Shown: positions 1-13,218, numbered from the stretch's first letter. The stretch is 64,000 bases of DNA from Impatiens glandulifera (GCF_907164915.1 NC_061864.1:5291389-5355388); one strand, 5' to 3'. Numbers and translations are program-made. Notes: a model not told the origin generated them from the sequence alone.

Positions 1-786
1 ATGAAATGAATGATGTGATAGTTGAGAAGTGATTGATTGAAAAATTAATTTTGTATAAATTATTTAAAAAAACTAAAGAGAACCAAGAATTGTGTGTATA
101 TTGGCACCACAAATTGTTGAATCCCAAAACAAAAAACGTACCAAATCTAGTTTTTCAAAGAATAAAAAGGTTCCAAAATGTCTATTTTTACCAACAAAAT
201 ATGTGTAGCCTTAAACAATAATAATAATAATAAAACTTACCCAAAAGTCTAGTCTAGATGTAACCCCAAGTATTTTTCTTCTGCTGCTTCAAAGATCTTT
301 GCACCTAACTTTCTCAAAAGAAAGTGTATGAAAATTCCTTCAATTTTAAATATAAGCGGTTCAACTAACTTGATAAACTATATATTCATAAGAATGACAT
401 TTTCCGGTCTCATTAATATAACACTATATATAGAAGACTATATTCTGTTGACGTTTCAACTAATGATATAGCTCATGATATATACTAACAAATATTATTA
501 AATTAAAAAGTAATTAAAACAATTTATTTAATATTAATTGGCAATATGACAGTTGTGAAAATAATAGCCACAGCTTGAACTTGTACCTAAAAATGAACAT
601 TTGTTAAGCAACCTGATAAATATAACTCCTAAACTCTAGGACAACCAATCATATTATCTATATAAAGAAATAAACCTTATATACATTCAATCTCCTAATT
701 AATTTGTTTTACAAACCAAATTATAAACGATCGATAGCTTAAACTATACATTTCTCATTTAATCGAAATCTAATTGACCCGAAGAA
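1..786. other. Intergenic region and polcalcin promoter
   Basis: AT-rich DNA without a credible coding region. The 62-codon frame at 33-221 is lysine/asparagine-rich and resembles no family I know. The part nearest the downstream gene has a CCAAT motif near 644 and a TATA box at 659-667, so it is best read as the polcalcin promoter and 5' leader. The first 45 bases resemble the interior of the MITE at 61475-61741 (shared GAGAAGTGATTGAT), so the window may open inside a related element. Confidence 0.5.
659..667 (+). promoter_or_regulatory. TATA box of the polcalcin gene
   Basis: TATATAAAG lies 120 bases before the ATG at 787, with a CCAAT motif about 15 bases further upstream. Spacing suits a leader of roughly 90 bases. 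No other TATA element of this quality occurs closer to the gene. Confidence 0.55.
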
Positions 787-1047
787 ATGGCCTCAAGTGA
801 CACTCCCGAAGATAAGGCCGACAGGGAGCGAATCTTCAATCATTTTGACGCAAACGGAGATGGGATGATCTCTTCGGTTGAGCTTGGGGATGCTTTGAAA
901 ACCCTAGGATCGGTTACGCCAGACGAAGTCAAGCGCATGATGGCTGAAATTGATACCAACGGAGATGGCTACATTTCTTACGAAGAATTCACTAGTTTTG
1001 CTCAAGAAAATCGAGGTCTAATTAAGGACGTGGCCAAGATCTTTTGA
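787..1047 (+). CDS. Polcalcin-like two-EF-hand calcium-binding protein
   Basis: A single-exon gene for a protein of 86 residues, the usual polcalcin length (about 80-86). Two canonical EF-hand loops are visible at residues 21-32 (DANGDGMISSVE) and 56-67 (DTNGDGYISYEE); each has Asp at loop position 1 and Glu at 12, so both should bind calcium. The N-terminal charged helix and the C-terminal hydrophobic segment are typical of polcalcins, small cytosolic calcium-binding proteins mainly of pollen and known as cross-reactive allergens. Close calmodulin-like proteins normally carry four EF-hands, so this short form argues for polcalcin. The start is the first ATG after a TATA box. Pollen expression is inferred from the family, not seen. 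The cellular target of polcalcins is not established. Confidence 0.93.
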   Translation: MASSDTPEDKADRERIFNHFDANGDGMISSVELGDALKTLGSVTPDEVKRMMAEIDTNGDGYISYEEFTSFAQENRGLIKDVAKIF

Positions 1048-2927
1048 GTAATTTATTTAATTATTGTTGTTAATTTTAAAATTGGATGCATGATGATTAC
1101 ATCATATTCTTGCATGCGGTGTTGTAGAGAGTTCTGAATTGTATTTTCCATATTGACATATGAATTATGGTTGCCTTGTCCCATTTTGTTGATTGGGACT
1201 TTCTAATTTATAGATTATTATTTTTATTATATATTAATTAGGTCAAACCACATCCATTAATACAATAATGTACTGTTTATCATGAATCAAAGTTCGATTA
1301 GGACATTTAATCTATATTAAATATTTAATGAATTTTTGTTTCACCCAAATTATAATCAAACTCAAAATAAGTGTTGTGAATAAATTAAAGATGCTAGATC
1401 GCGTCCATCTTTTATATAAAAATATATAATTATTATTTGGAGTCCGATTTTTACAATCATAAATTTTACTTAAATTATTTAAATCGCTATTTTAATTTAC
1501 TTCTCAATATGTAATTTTTGCTTACCTAATTGGTATTTTTTCAATTTGTCTTGTAATCAAATTTGGTCATGAATGATCTCACAAGAGGATAAAATTACTT
1601 TTGAAGATAGGAGTCTCACATAAAAGTGACAAATGGTTTCCAATATTAATTTCTATTTTTTTATAATAAATTTTTAAACGGTAACCGTTTTACTGGTCAA
1701 TGTTTAGTTTGATTTGAATTTCTCCTTACTATTATAATTTTTATTTCATAGTGGTTCATTTGAACATATTAGTTAAGTTTAATGAGTGAATTGAATAATC
1801 AAATTCCGGATTTAGTTGCAATTTGAATGTCATTATCAAGCCGATTGGATTTATAAACTATTTAATAAGAAAATAAAAGTTATTCCAAAGTTGTGTTTGG
1901 AAGTGTTCTTTGAAACTTTAAACTCTTATTTAAAAATATAAATATAGAAAGGATAAGTGTGGTTGGTTCATCAAGAATTCTTATAGATATGTGGGATGCA
2001 ATATTTGGTGATATTTATGCCACGTTAAAGGTTTACCGGGAGCATTCAATTTTTGATAGTAGATAATGGAAGTTTGATTAAATTTTAGTACGCCATTTAA
2101 TGTAGTGATAAATGTTTGGCGAAGGTTTCTCCGATCGATCAAAAATATGTTTGACATTCGGTTTAATGATTTTTGTTAACCTTATCATATATATAAGAAA
2201 ACTGAATAGTAATGATAGACATGATTATCTCCTCTCTATTTTTTCTCGAGGTTTTATGGTGTTTTAATAAAATATAAATTTAATTTTAATAGCATAAGAG
2301 ATTTATTAATAATTAAAATTATAACAAAATGATTCTTACATAATAATCTTGTAAATAGGTCTTAGATGGAAAGTTATGCCAAAAACATTAAGACAAAAAT
2401 ATAATGGGAATTAGGTGAACGAATTAACCACTACAAGCAAGTCTACAAAGACCTTAATTTTCTTTTCGAATACGTCTAGGTTTAGTTTTTATTTTTCAAG
2501 AGGACAATGTTGCAATATATTTGGATAAAACTCAGGATAATCAGTATTGATGTAATGGTAACATAACCTCTATTTTATAGCGTTTTTAAGTAGTAATCGA
2601 ACATTTAGTTTTTACTCTATTAAACTCTTTTCTAAACGAAAAGAAACGAGCATAAACATGAATTAGAAGTAAAAATGCTTCAAACATGCAAAAAAAAATC
2701 TTAAACTCAATGAAAATTTCAAACCAAACAAATATATTTATAATGAAAAATCTCTCTTTTTTCCTCAATATATCAGAAAGCAAGGACAGGAGAAGGAAAT
2801 TATCAACATAAACTTGTTCTACAGAGACTGTTTTCCAATCTATATACAAACACAATCATCTTCAGTCAGCCTCTCTTATGAAAAAATCTATAAAAAAAAT
2901 TGAGAATTTATTGTAACATCATCATAA
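1048..2927. other. Intergenic region between convergent polcalcin and kinase genes
   Basis: AT-rich DNA holding the 3' ends of two converging genes. I see no credible coding region; the 89-codon frame on the minus strand at 2586-2855 is phenylalanine/isoleucine-rich noise in the kinase 3' flank. The stretch around 1900-2200 is slightly richer in GC and could be decayed transposon sequence, but no domain is recognisable. Confidence 0.5.
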
Positions 2928-5043
2928 TCACCGACAATAAAGATTATCGTCATCTTCAAGATCAGAAACGCCAAGCATCGCCAATGCAAAATGACTCGAC
3001 ATTCCTCCGCCCCCACCATTCCTTTGATTATGAGATTGAGAATAACAGTTGTTATCAACATAATCACTAAACTTGTTATTATTTTCCTCTCCTGATCTTA
3101 ATATTCTTATCACACCATCAATAGAAGGCCTCTGAGATTCTTCGCTATTTATGCAAACAGCCGCTGCCTGAACCATCTTCGCTACTTGGATCATGCTCTT
3201 TCGCGTCAATCTCAGCCTTGAATCATACAGCTTCTCCGCAGATCCTTTCTCCAACATTGACTTAGCCTACACCAACATTAAAACAAAAATCATTTGTTGT
3301 TGTTTGTGAGAATTAAGGATAACAGTTATGGAAATTCTTAATGTCCTTCCCCTTACAAGAGAATGACTGAATTTTACCCACCAAAATTAGTCGGACCTTT
3401 TCTCAACCACTTCACAACAAGTTTAGGATTTTTAATAAATTAACAAATTTGTGAAGACAATTTGAAAGCTTACCCACGCAACTAAATTCTCCTCTCCTGT
3501 TCCCCTTCTCGACTCTATAGGCTTTCTTCCGCTTATAAGCTCCAATAAGACAACTCCAAAAGCATACACATCTGTTTTATCCGATACTTTCCCATGCTGG
3601 AAGTATTCAGGAGCCAGGTAACTGCATTCAATTCAATTCAGTTCAATTCAATTCAATTTAGTGAAACAGAGACTCATATATAGTTAAAAAAAGTATATAC
3701 CCGAATGTGCCTTTAACCGTTTTGCAAAGGAAAGGTGAGGAAGGGGCATTTGTCCAAGTAGCTAAGCCGAAGTCACAAACCTGGAAAATACCCATAAAGA
3801 TAAATACAAGATTTGATAACTAAAAGATGAAAATCAGATGAAAGATAAGGTAATAGTTAAGCTTACTTTAGGAATTTTGTTGGATGAAAGGAGGATATTG
3901 GAAGGCTTAATATCTCTATGAACGACACATCTTTCATTCCCATTATGTAAGTATCCTATGGCTTCTGCTATTCCAATGGCGATCTTATACCTTGCTGACC
4001 ATGGAAGTGATGGACGGTTTCTCTTCACCCCTGATCTCTTCTTCTCTACAGAAACAAATTTAACTTCCTCTTATTCATGTTCTTCAAAATTTAGGTGTAT
4101 AAAAATAGGATTTAGAAATCACATACCGTGTAAGAAATGTTCAAGGCTTCCACCAGAGACATAATTGTAAACCAAAAAGAAACCCTCTTCAGCATCAATG
4201 CAGAATCCAAGTAATGGAACGATATTTGAATGATGAAGAGAGCTGGCAATCATAAGCTCTCTGCAAAATGCCTTGGAGGATTCTTTATCTTCCTTGTCTA
4301 ACCTCTTAATCGCAACAGCATTTCTTAAAATCCCAACTCTGCCTCTAAAAACACAGCTCAAAGCACCTCTGCCCAGCACTCTGCCTACTCATCAATCAAT
4401 CAATTAGAGAATTGCGAATAAGAATGAAGAACACCATTCAAAAAACTTTACAAAATTAGAGATCTAATGATGAATGTTATTTACCTTTGGAAAAACTGCG
4501 AGTGGCTGAGAGGATTTCAGGGAAAGTAAATCTGATCAAAGAACGAGCCACAGGGGAGATGCGTCTCTCCAGAGATTCAATCCTTCTCCATTTCATTTCT
4601 TTGGAAAGAGGATCCATCAACCCATTATCCAGATTCAACATTAGAACAGTTGCTGAAGAGGGATTCGAATTCACATTCATGGATTCAAGCTCAACTTGAG
4701 AACATAAACTAAACCGAAAAGAAGAATGAACCGATTGTGGGTCTGTACTTGCTAACTCCGGCCCACACCCACCGGATTCCGCTAGCAACCAAGCTTTATT
4801 GTGCTCCTCCATCCTCTGGTTGTTTTCATTCTCTTCTTCTTCTCTCTTCTCTATTCCCCGCCCGCCGCCAGGATTGACGAAACAAGATAACCCAAATTCC
4901 CAAATCATCTTTTGCAGCAGCGTTCTGAATTTCACCTCATTTTCGTAATCACAGTGCTGATTAGCTACAGGATCAGAAGCAGGAGCAATTTGGTGATTAA
5001 GAAGTTCTCTAGATTTAGTACCACTTCTTCGATAACAACCCAT
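2928..5043 (-). CDS. Receptor-like cytoplasmic serine/threonine kinase
   Basis: Six exons, read downward: 5043-4485, 4384-4127, 4045-3867, 3780-3701, 3621-3474, 3266-2928. They join in frame to 520 residues. The kinase domain starts near residue 187 and keeps every essential motif: glycine-rich loop GRGALSCVF (191-199), VAIK with Lys213, catalytic HRDIKPSN with Asp317, DFG with Asp335, and APE at 362-364. There is no signal peptide or transmembrane segment after the chosen start, so this is a receptor-like cytoplasmic kinase, presumably acting below membrane receptors. The chosen start gives Met-Gly-Cys, a typical N-myristoylation/palmitoylation signal. An in-frame ATG at 5094 would add 17 mostly hydrophobic residues and bury it. 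The N-terminal 185 residues are polar and probably disordered; the C-terminus has a five-glycine run and an acidic tail. I cannot assign the RLCK subfamily. Confidence 0.9.
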
Positions 5044-5288
5044 TTTGCAGCAGATCTCTATGAATAAGACAGAAACCCAAAAGAGAGAATACAACTTACA
5101 AGGGGGAGAAAAGTCCTAGATACTTTGCTTGAAGGAGATGAGAGAATTTCTTAACATATTCTGGAATTTGAAAAAGAAAGATAAATACTTGAAATTTGAT
5201 TATCCTATTCCATTAATGGAGAGAAGAGAAGAGAAAGGAAAGAGATTCTTGCTGCTCATGCTACAAATGACAGCAGAACCCACTACAA

Positions 5289-5295
5289 ATTTATA
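5289..5295 (-). promoter_or_regulatory. Candidate TATA box of the kinase gene
   Basis: Read on the minus strand, TATAAAT lies about 250 bases upstream of the preferred kinase start. The purine/pyrimidine-rich stretch around 5150-5270 would then form the leader. Distance and AT-richness of the surroundings keep this tentative. Confidence 0.35.
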
Positions 5296-6244
5296 AAGCG
5301 AGAAATGTAAAATTACCCCTTGAACTTGTTGTAATCAATCAAATAATACCCTGAATATTCATACAACATTCATTAATAATTCTTACAACTATTCAAAATC
5401 ATTAGGATTATAACGGCTCTTCAAGTGTAAATGTCAAAATAACTCATTTAATTTTAAATATTATATCAATTTTAAGGGATAAAATAGTAATAATATATAA
5501 ACATATATGAAGGTGAATGAGAAAAAAAAAGAAGAAGATTTCTCCGTACACCCTAAATTTTCTCTAAACATGTAAAATATTGTTACTGTTTTTAACATGC
5601 ATATTTTTATTTTAAAAATACTTATATTAAATAAAATATCAAGAATTTAAAAACCATCCTTATACAAAAATTATTATTAAAATTTCGAAATGGTTTCACT
5701 ACGAATGCAATAAACTCGTGTCATACCATGTTTTAAACTCGTGTCATACCATATTTTAACATGAACAATATGTGAACTAAAATAAATTATTAATTTTTTT
5801 TGTATTAAAGTCCTATTTTGTGATAATACTTCTAAATTTGTATAAAAAAAAAATCATGAATAGACAGGAAAGTATTTAAATATATAAAAAATATAAAATA
5901 GACACGAAATAGAATGTGACTTAACCAATTTCTAGGATAGTATAATTTATGTGGATGAATTATTTTTATTTTATTGATCACAAACATTCGTCACATTTTA
6001 TGTTAATTGAGTAGATTTGAAATAATACAATAATTAATGTCATAATTTGAACTTAAATGTAATTTATTTTATTTTATATGATTAGAAAATTGATAATTGA
6101 TGGGTATTAAATTTAGTCAATAAAATAATTTGAATTTATCTAAACGTCTTAATTAACATTTTTAATTACTACCGTTTATTTCCTAGTAAATTAATTTCCT
6201 TTTCCAAAATAAAAATAATAGGTGAAAATGCGGATAAACAATTA

Positions 6245-6270
6245 ATATATATATATATATATATATATAT
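6245..6270. repeat. (AT)n microsatellite
   Basis: Uninterrupted alternating AT run of about 26 bases in intergenic DNA. Confidence 0.9.
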
Positions 6271-9200
6271 TGTTAATTATAATTAAATAGATTAATTTAT
6301 TATTAAAAATGTTATAAAATAAATTGTTATATACTATTATATTTAAATTAATGAATTTACTGATAAAAAAACTCTTAAATTTACCCAAAAGACTTGTATT
6401 TTGCAGAATTTATTTGTATAATACATAATTTAGTAATCTCAAATATTTTAATCAATAAAATATGCTTTAATAATAAGACTATAAATAAATTTAATCAGTA
6501 AAGTATACTTTTAATCATATAAATATTTATAATAAATTTTACATTGTTTAATTCATTTTCTTTTCAAAGAATAATTTGCTAACAAATAGAATTACATATA
6601 TGAAATTAACCAACTTTTATTACTAGCCATTCAAAGTACAGTTGGGTAAAACAATTCCAATAATTTTTTACAAATTATTTAAATATTCAAGTTTTCTTAT
6701 TTAATAATTTTAGTTAGATCAATTAGAATTTTATACCATTTTCCAAAATAAATTGACAGTTTTTAGTGTATAGGTTAATTCACCCATGGTTTATTTAAGA
6801 ATTCAAACACAAAAGTCTTGTTTAGAAGAATAAATATTTTAATTTTCAGTAATAAGTAAGCGTAGTGATATGTTCGTGTGAGCTTTTTCAAGTTTTAAAA
6901 TTAAAATGAGGTAATATCAAAGGTAAAAATATTAAAAAAAAAAAAGAAAAGAAAGAAAGGACAATTAATTTTTTTGTTTAAACCTAATGAAGCAAATGAT
7001 CATCAAATAATGGGTTTTGGTCAACTCAATTAGATGACCCACGTGGAAGACAAGGATGATTAAGAATGACCTATATTATATGATCATTGCATGTGAAGAG
7101 AACTAGAGGTGACAAGTTTGTGGGATTATTTAGTTGGACAATTTATATGGTTTAACTAGATTATAATTGATTTTGATGCCTTAATTGTATGAAATAATTC
7201 ATAATATTATATATGATTGATTACATGTTAAGATGACATTCATGATTTGGTGACCACCCAACCACCCTCCAAAAAAAACACAAGATAAAATTGTGGACAT
7301 TAAGAATAGTCTTTTAATTCCTTACCCACAACCACTCTTCTTTCACACCTAAAGTTTGCACCTTTTGCCCTTTTTTGGTCCCTCTTGTCTTTAACCTTGT
7401 ACTATATTTGTCTTTTGGAATCCTTTCATTCACAAGCCTCCATAACAAGGGTTGTTTAGTTTACTTTGGTTGTGAATTAAAATATATTAAGGGTTGTTTA
7501 GTTTACTTTGGTTGTCATTAAAAAATATATTCAAACATTCCAAGTGGGTTCCGAAGACTCTTGGGCTACTCAACACATTCGCTCAAGCAATAACCGAACT
7601 TATCTATAATAGTTATCGGTTTTGTCAACAATATTTTGTAATAGGATAAAATAGACGTCGGAGCAAAACAACAAAGTTAATATGATGCATAAACACACAT
7701 AGAAGGATAACATAAAAACGTATAACAAAACAATGTAAAAATAAATCAAAATGAGATCAACAAAACGAGAGGGCATACAATAAATATATTCACAAAAGGA
7801 AATTTCATGAAGGAGTGCAAAAATAACATTCTAAATATTTTTCAAGAGATCTATCAATTGATCACCCAAACATTTTGTCAAAATATATATATTAGCAAGA
7901 GATCAATCAATTCTCATATAAATATATATTAGCTTTATAACATGCCTCACCATATGCAATTAATATCCACTTAGAAAGGGTATTTTGTTTGTCTTTTTTA
8001 TGAATTTAGTTGCTTCTACATTTGTTTATATGAATTTTGTTGCTTCTACAAATTATTAACTTTTTTTAAAACCAAAAATAACTTTTTTGGGAGAAGCTAA
8101 CTCCAGCCACACATACTTCAATTTAGTTAGCTAGATAGAGTTTTTAAATGGGGTTATATATAATAAGTATGGTGATGGGTTATGGTCTTTATAATGGAGT
8201 GAGGGAATATGATTCTTAATGTTAATAGCAAGCATGTCTGTTAGAAAGCCTTACAAGTAACATACATATTTTTTCTTACCTACAAAATCTTATTTTTCAA
8301 TGAAATCACATGAGCTTGTTTGAGATTTTTTTTTTAGGTTTTGTAAAATAAAAAGACGACTAATTTGTTGAATAAAAATGTAAGTTCTTTGAGTTTGTAA
8401 TTAGTTGAATTATTAAAATGTTCTTTTATATTTAAAATATATATTTAATAAAAATAAAATAGAAATCATTTAGTATTTTAACTGATAAAATAATGTGATA
8501 AAAAAATATTATACAAAATTCAAAAAAATCAAAAAAATATATATAAAAAAAAACAAATCATATGATGTCGACAAAAATTAAACATTTATAATTTGTTAGG
8601 TTGCGTTCCATTTAAATTTGTCGTGTTTCGTTTATATATATTAAAAAGTTGAAATCGAACTTTAAACTTTGTTCTCTTACCCATCTCGATTTTTTATATT
8701 AATTTAAAATGTTATGACATTATTTTTCTTAAATTTTAACTTAAAATATTTTTAGTAAAAATTAATAACTTAGATTTTTTTACTTGAGTTACCTACTATA
8801 GTGAATTAATATTTTCATTTTATATTTCTAAAACAATAATGGCCATTGAAATCAACTATGAGTTTATTAAATACAAAATTGTATTGTAGTGTGGTGTGAT
8901 CTACCTACAACACAATAATAAGTTGAATAGATATGGATGATGAAAAGCAAGGAAAATATTGCATGGAGGCCCCATTAAATTCTATCTTTAATAATGAAAT
9001 TAACTAAATTTTGTTAAACTATAAATGTTTCTTAATTTGTTATGTTATATTTTCCACAACATTTAATGTGGTAGTTGTTGAACCACTTGTGTAGGCCTTC
9101 ATACTTTGTAGGAAAGAAACACTCTCATTTCATGGACCTTCATTGGTCTTTTAATTTTATTTCTTTCTCAAAAGCCAATTTTTGTACTTCAAATGTCTTA

Positions 9201-9583
9201 GGTATATAAAAATAAAAAATTGTCCAAATTTAGGGTAATTGGTTTGAATCATAATCAATCACTCAATAATATCAAATGTATTTTATGATAGATATATATA
9301 GTAGATCAATGCTTTAACTATGAAGAGCATGTTTTAAAAAAACTAAGGTAGTTAAAACATCAAATTATCCCTTCTAACACCTTTCATTATTTTTAAACTA
9401 AGGTAGTTAAAACATCGAATTACCTAATTTATTTATTTATTTTTGATTAATTTCACTTTTAAAAGGCTAATAAGTCAAACTTAGATAAATTTTTATGATT
9501 TTAAATTTATGATCTTAATAGTTTATAAGTCTATAAATTATTTTAATTATATGATTTTACAATAAACTGAATTTATATTTACA

Positions 9584-9650
9584 AATTCAAATATAAGTTA
9601 TTACATATCCAACTAAATTCAAATATAAGTTATTACATATCCAACTAAAT
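9584..9650. repeat. 34-base tandem duplication
   Basis: A unit containing AAATATAAGTTATTACATAT is repeated twice with essentially no divergence, implying a recent duplication. Confidence 0.8.
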
Positions 9651-10425
9651 AAATTTATGGAACTTTTTATTTTATTAGTATTAATTGTTTTTTAAAATTA
9701 ATTTTATATTTAATTGTATATACAAATAATAATTAATATTATCTTATAATTTGAAGCTCATGAGTTACAAATATTTTCATTTTTTTTTCTCTTAAACCTT
9801 CTATACTGGAATGCTTAATTGTCATTAGTTTGGTCAGTCACTCAGTTGATCAGCGTTCTCTTTGGGCCTTTGTCCTTGTTCTTTTCTGCATTTGTCAGTC
9901 TTTGGTATTTTGGGCTTTTCGGCCCGTATACTATTTTCCCTCTCATTTTGCTTCACTTTTTCTCTTAGCTTTATATTTATTTTTATTTATTTTTTACGGT
10001 GCGTCTTTAATCTTTTATAATGATAATTTATTAATATATATTATTAATATTATTATGCAGAATCCATTAGTTTTTATTTATTTTTTTGCTCAGCAGAATC
10101 CATTAATCAAAAAATGGTTATACGGTCACTTCTTTCTTGTGAAAAAACAATATAGTATCTCCAGAGTCCAGACAATGTAGTTAAACAACTAGGATGAGCC
10201 CATTTACAAAATCAAATATATATATATATTGAAATTGGGATATGCCTTATAAGCCAATAAAAGTTACAAAAATGTAATAGGAATTGAATAAAACTAGCCA
10301 GAATATAAGTTGATTAAAAGAAGTTTATTTTGGCTACTTTCCATAAATAGAAATAGCATTTATTAAATAATTTGGTTGTTACAAATCTAAAACAAATTAG
10401 CCAATGTTTACCCTTCCACAAACTA

Positions 10426-10426
<1 letters not shown>

Positions 10427-10471
<45 letters not shown>
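10427..10471. repeat. (TA)n microsatellite
   Basis: About 45 bases of alternating TA lie directly beside the palindromic element at 10476. MITEs often insert into or next to TA-rich sites, so the two may be related. Confidence 0.9.
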
Positions 10472-10475
<4 letters not shown>

Positions 10476-10476
<1 letters not shown>

Positions 10477-10747
10477 ATAGTGGTTCCTAAAAGATTAAAT
10501 ATTACAAATTTAATTTTCACTTAAAACATCTTAAATAATTTAAGTGTATGTTTAATATTAAAAAAATAAATAAATTAATAATTAGTCAACTATATAATAT
10601 AACTTTGACTATATATATAGTTATCAAAGTCATATTATATAGTTGACTAATTATTAATTATTTTTTTTTTAATACATACACTTCAACTTAAGACGTTTTA
10701 AATGAGAATCAAACTCGTGATATTTTATCTTTTAGGAACCACTATTA
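10476..10747. mobile_element. Long palindromic MITE-like foldback element
   Basis: Nearly the whole 272 bases are one inverted repeat centred near 10613. The left end reads AATAGTGGTTCCTAAAAGAT and the right end is its reverse complement. Matching continues inward through TTAATAATTAGTCAACTATA on the left and its complement on the right, with arms of about 130 bases and only scattered differences. There is no coding capacity. The structure fits a foldback-type non-autonomous DNA transposon. Flanks are too AT-rich to call a target-site duplication. Confidence 0.75.
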
Positions 10748-13105
10748 TCATTTAAGGTACCTTTAATAATGAAAGTTTAAAAATTATTTTAATAATAAGA
10801 ATTTATTTAAAAAGAATATTAGTTAGATATTATTAATTAATTATATATATATAATTTAGAAATAAAAAAATAACACTAAAAACAATTATAGTTACAAAAT
10901 CATTAATTATAATAATTTATTTTAAAAAAAATTATACATATAAATTTACTTTATTACTGTAAAATCGTAAAATTCTAACTAATTTATAAAATTGAAATAA
11001 TTTATAAACTTATAAAATCGAAATCATAACTTTAAAATTATAAAATTTTTAATACATAGATTAAGAATTTATGTAAACCAAATTTGCTAATCTTATTTAT
11101 AAGTTAGCATATGACCATGGTGAGAAACATAATTCATTGTGTTTGGACAATTTTTTATTAATTAATATATTTTAATTATATATATATTAACAAATTTAAT
11201 AATATTTGTTTCTTCAAATTCAATTCTATTTATCCATTTTCGATCTGTTTATAATAAGAAGGCCCGTAATAGAGAAGAATGCATGTAGGGGCTCACCAGG
11301 GGCTTTAGCCCACCCCTTTGAGAATTTTTGTTTTTAATGTAAATATTTACTCTAATTCGATTTTTTCCATTAAATTTCTATTCTCTAATTATTTTCATCT
11401 AATCTTATGTTACTTATTTTTCTAATCTTCAAAGAGGTAATATCTCATCTTCAATTTTTTTTTCCAAATTCTTCCTTAATTTTAAACTTCTTAATTAATA
11501 TAATCTTCAATTTTATTATTTATATGATGTTCAGAACTGATTTTACAATGTAGGTTAGATTGAATGTATAATCCCTTGAGAATTTATAATTTTAACATTA
11601 CTTAGTTTTTTCTTTGTCTATTTTTTCTTAATTTCACTTCAGTTGTTCTATAAAATACTCACTTTCACTTTAATAGTTAAGTTTATCTTAAAATTCAATA
11701 TAAACCTATATAGTATGAGAATTGAACATTTAATTATTTGTCCAAATAACATAATATAACAAATATATCTAAAAAAAAAGTAAAACATTAGTTTGCTCTC
11801 CAAAGGCATTAATATTAAAAGAGAAATCGTCAAATTAGTCAAAATCATTCCACTCAAAAACTAATTTAGTTAAAGTTTTTCAATTTTCTCTTACAATTGA
11901 AGTTCTTAATGATCATTCTCCAAATGAAAGACAATGTAACGCTGAAGTTCGAGATTACATTAAAATTCAAGATCACTTCAACTCTAATTTTTAGATCGTG
12001 ATTGCTCGTAATATTATAGATTGTGAGGGTGGTAACATATATACAAGTTCCTTTTATTATTATGTTTTGTTTTCATATAATGTGGTGAATTTGTTTAATA
12101 TTTATTTGAAAACAAACAAACATAGGAGGTTGCTAGTCCTAGCTTGAATTTATGATCAGTTTGGTTTAAGAAACGACGGCTAATTAATTACCGGGGCCCC
12201 TCCCCCTCTCTATCTGTCGACTCTTGACTTAAATTATAAGAGAAAAAGTAGAAAAATCGAATACTAGCTAGCTAGCGTGGGCTACTTGTATTAATGTATT
12301 ATTGGAAGGTATCCCATTTGAAAACCCTAGTTATTTAAGGACGTCCTCTAAATGTTTTCCATCATCAATCCATATATTGTCAAATAAAACGGCCTGCAGC
12401 TTATCCATCCATATCCTATATAAAATGTGAGATAGAATTCTCTTCTCATTATAAAAATAAAAAATAAAAAAGACAGAATTGAGTGACAGAGAGAGGGATC
12501 CATGCACGTGCACATGAGCTTTGGAAGAAGGGAGGAAGTTCCCTCTTTACCATTAATTACATGAACTACTTTACAAATAATATTAATATTAATATTAATA
12601 ATAATAATATTATGTGTTTTGTGTTTTTTGTTGGAATCTTAAGACGTGGGAGGGCTAGCGAGAGATCCGCCGATGCTTTTGCTGCACCCTCAAACTTCCC
12701 TTCCCTTGCCAGCTAAACCCTAATTCCCATGCTAATAACAAACCCTTGTTTCCTTTTTCTTTTATTAAAAAAAAAAAAACACAATTTTTGTTACAAGTTT
12801 TATTTAATAAAAACCAAAATGATCTAGTAAAAAACGGGTTGTTAGTGAAGTTTTCATACGTTTAATTGTTCAAATTACAAAGATTAATCGCAATTACAAG
12901 GTATTTGGCTAATCAAACTAGGTCCAATTAAGTATAAAGAATATCTTATCATCATTCCATTTATTAGCTAGAGGTTTTCTTTTTCTTGTTCCCCATGACT
13001 ATTAACTACCCTCACATTCAATAACCATTTCTTTACTATTATTTCATGTTCACTTCCATGTGACTTTACCCCTTATATCTCAATTTTAAATATATTTCAC
13101 AACCA
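10748..13105. other. Intergenic region upstream of the bHLH gene
   Basis: AT-rich with no credible coding region. It contains a dispersed repeat copy at about 10955-11030. A higher-GC stretch lies at about 12160-12730 with two telo-box-like motifs (near 12321 and 12715-12723), an RY/E-box palindrome at about 12501-12517 and purine-rich tracts. That stretch may be a distal promoter region of the bHLH gene. Frames at 12331-12513 and 12483-12716 look like chance. Confidence 0.45.
10955..11030. repeat. Dispersed AT-rich repeat, copy A
   Basis: Contains GTAAAATCGTAAAAT followed by AAATAATTTATAAACTTATA and AAAATCG. The same ordered words recur at about 17168-17252 and 40580-40612, and inverted at about 9488-9565. 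Confidence 0.5.
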
Positions 13106-13115
13106 TATATAAATA
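13106..13115 (+). promoter_or_regulatory. TATA box of the RSL-class bHLH gene
   Basis: TATATAAATA lies 113 bases before the ATG at 13219, followed by a pyrimidine-rich leader (CACTCTTTCTCTCTAG), the normal layout of a plant core promoter. Confidence 0.6.
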
Positions 13116-13218
13116 CATCTTTTTTGCATTAGCCCTACCTACTTCCAAAACCTAAAGTCTTCCTCAAACAGCTTCAATTAATTTTCATCACTCTTTCTCT
13201 CTAGTTCAACTACCAAGT

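Larger units (their letters stand above)
5296..10426. other. AT-rich intergenic desert, first part
   Basis: More than 5 kb without a credible gene. It holds an (AT)n run at 6245-6270 and several small direct duplications: a 23-base unit with AACTCGTGTCATACCAT at about 5711-5757, a 42-base spaced pair starting GGGTTGTTTAGTTTAC at 7449 and 7491, a spaced pair with AACTAAGGTAGTTAAAACAT near 9341 and 9397, and a 34-base tandem pair at about 9584-9650. A dispersed repeat copy in inverted orientation lies at about 9488-9565. The 116-codon frame at 9830-10180 is F/L/I/Y-rich and not convincing. Confidence 0.6.

Noticed and set aside
9830..10180. 116-codon frame with hydrophobic composition
   Set aside because: Composition is what T-rich DNA gives by chance; the ATG and stop have no supporting promoter, splice or domain evidence. 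It might be the decayed 3' end of a retroelement, but I cannot show it.
12480..12560. Possible microRNA precursor (GGAAGAAGGGAGG near TTCCCTCTTT)
   Set aside because: The stem is only about ten pairs with mismatches, and neither arm matches a conserved plant miRNA that I recall.
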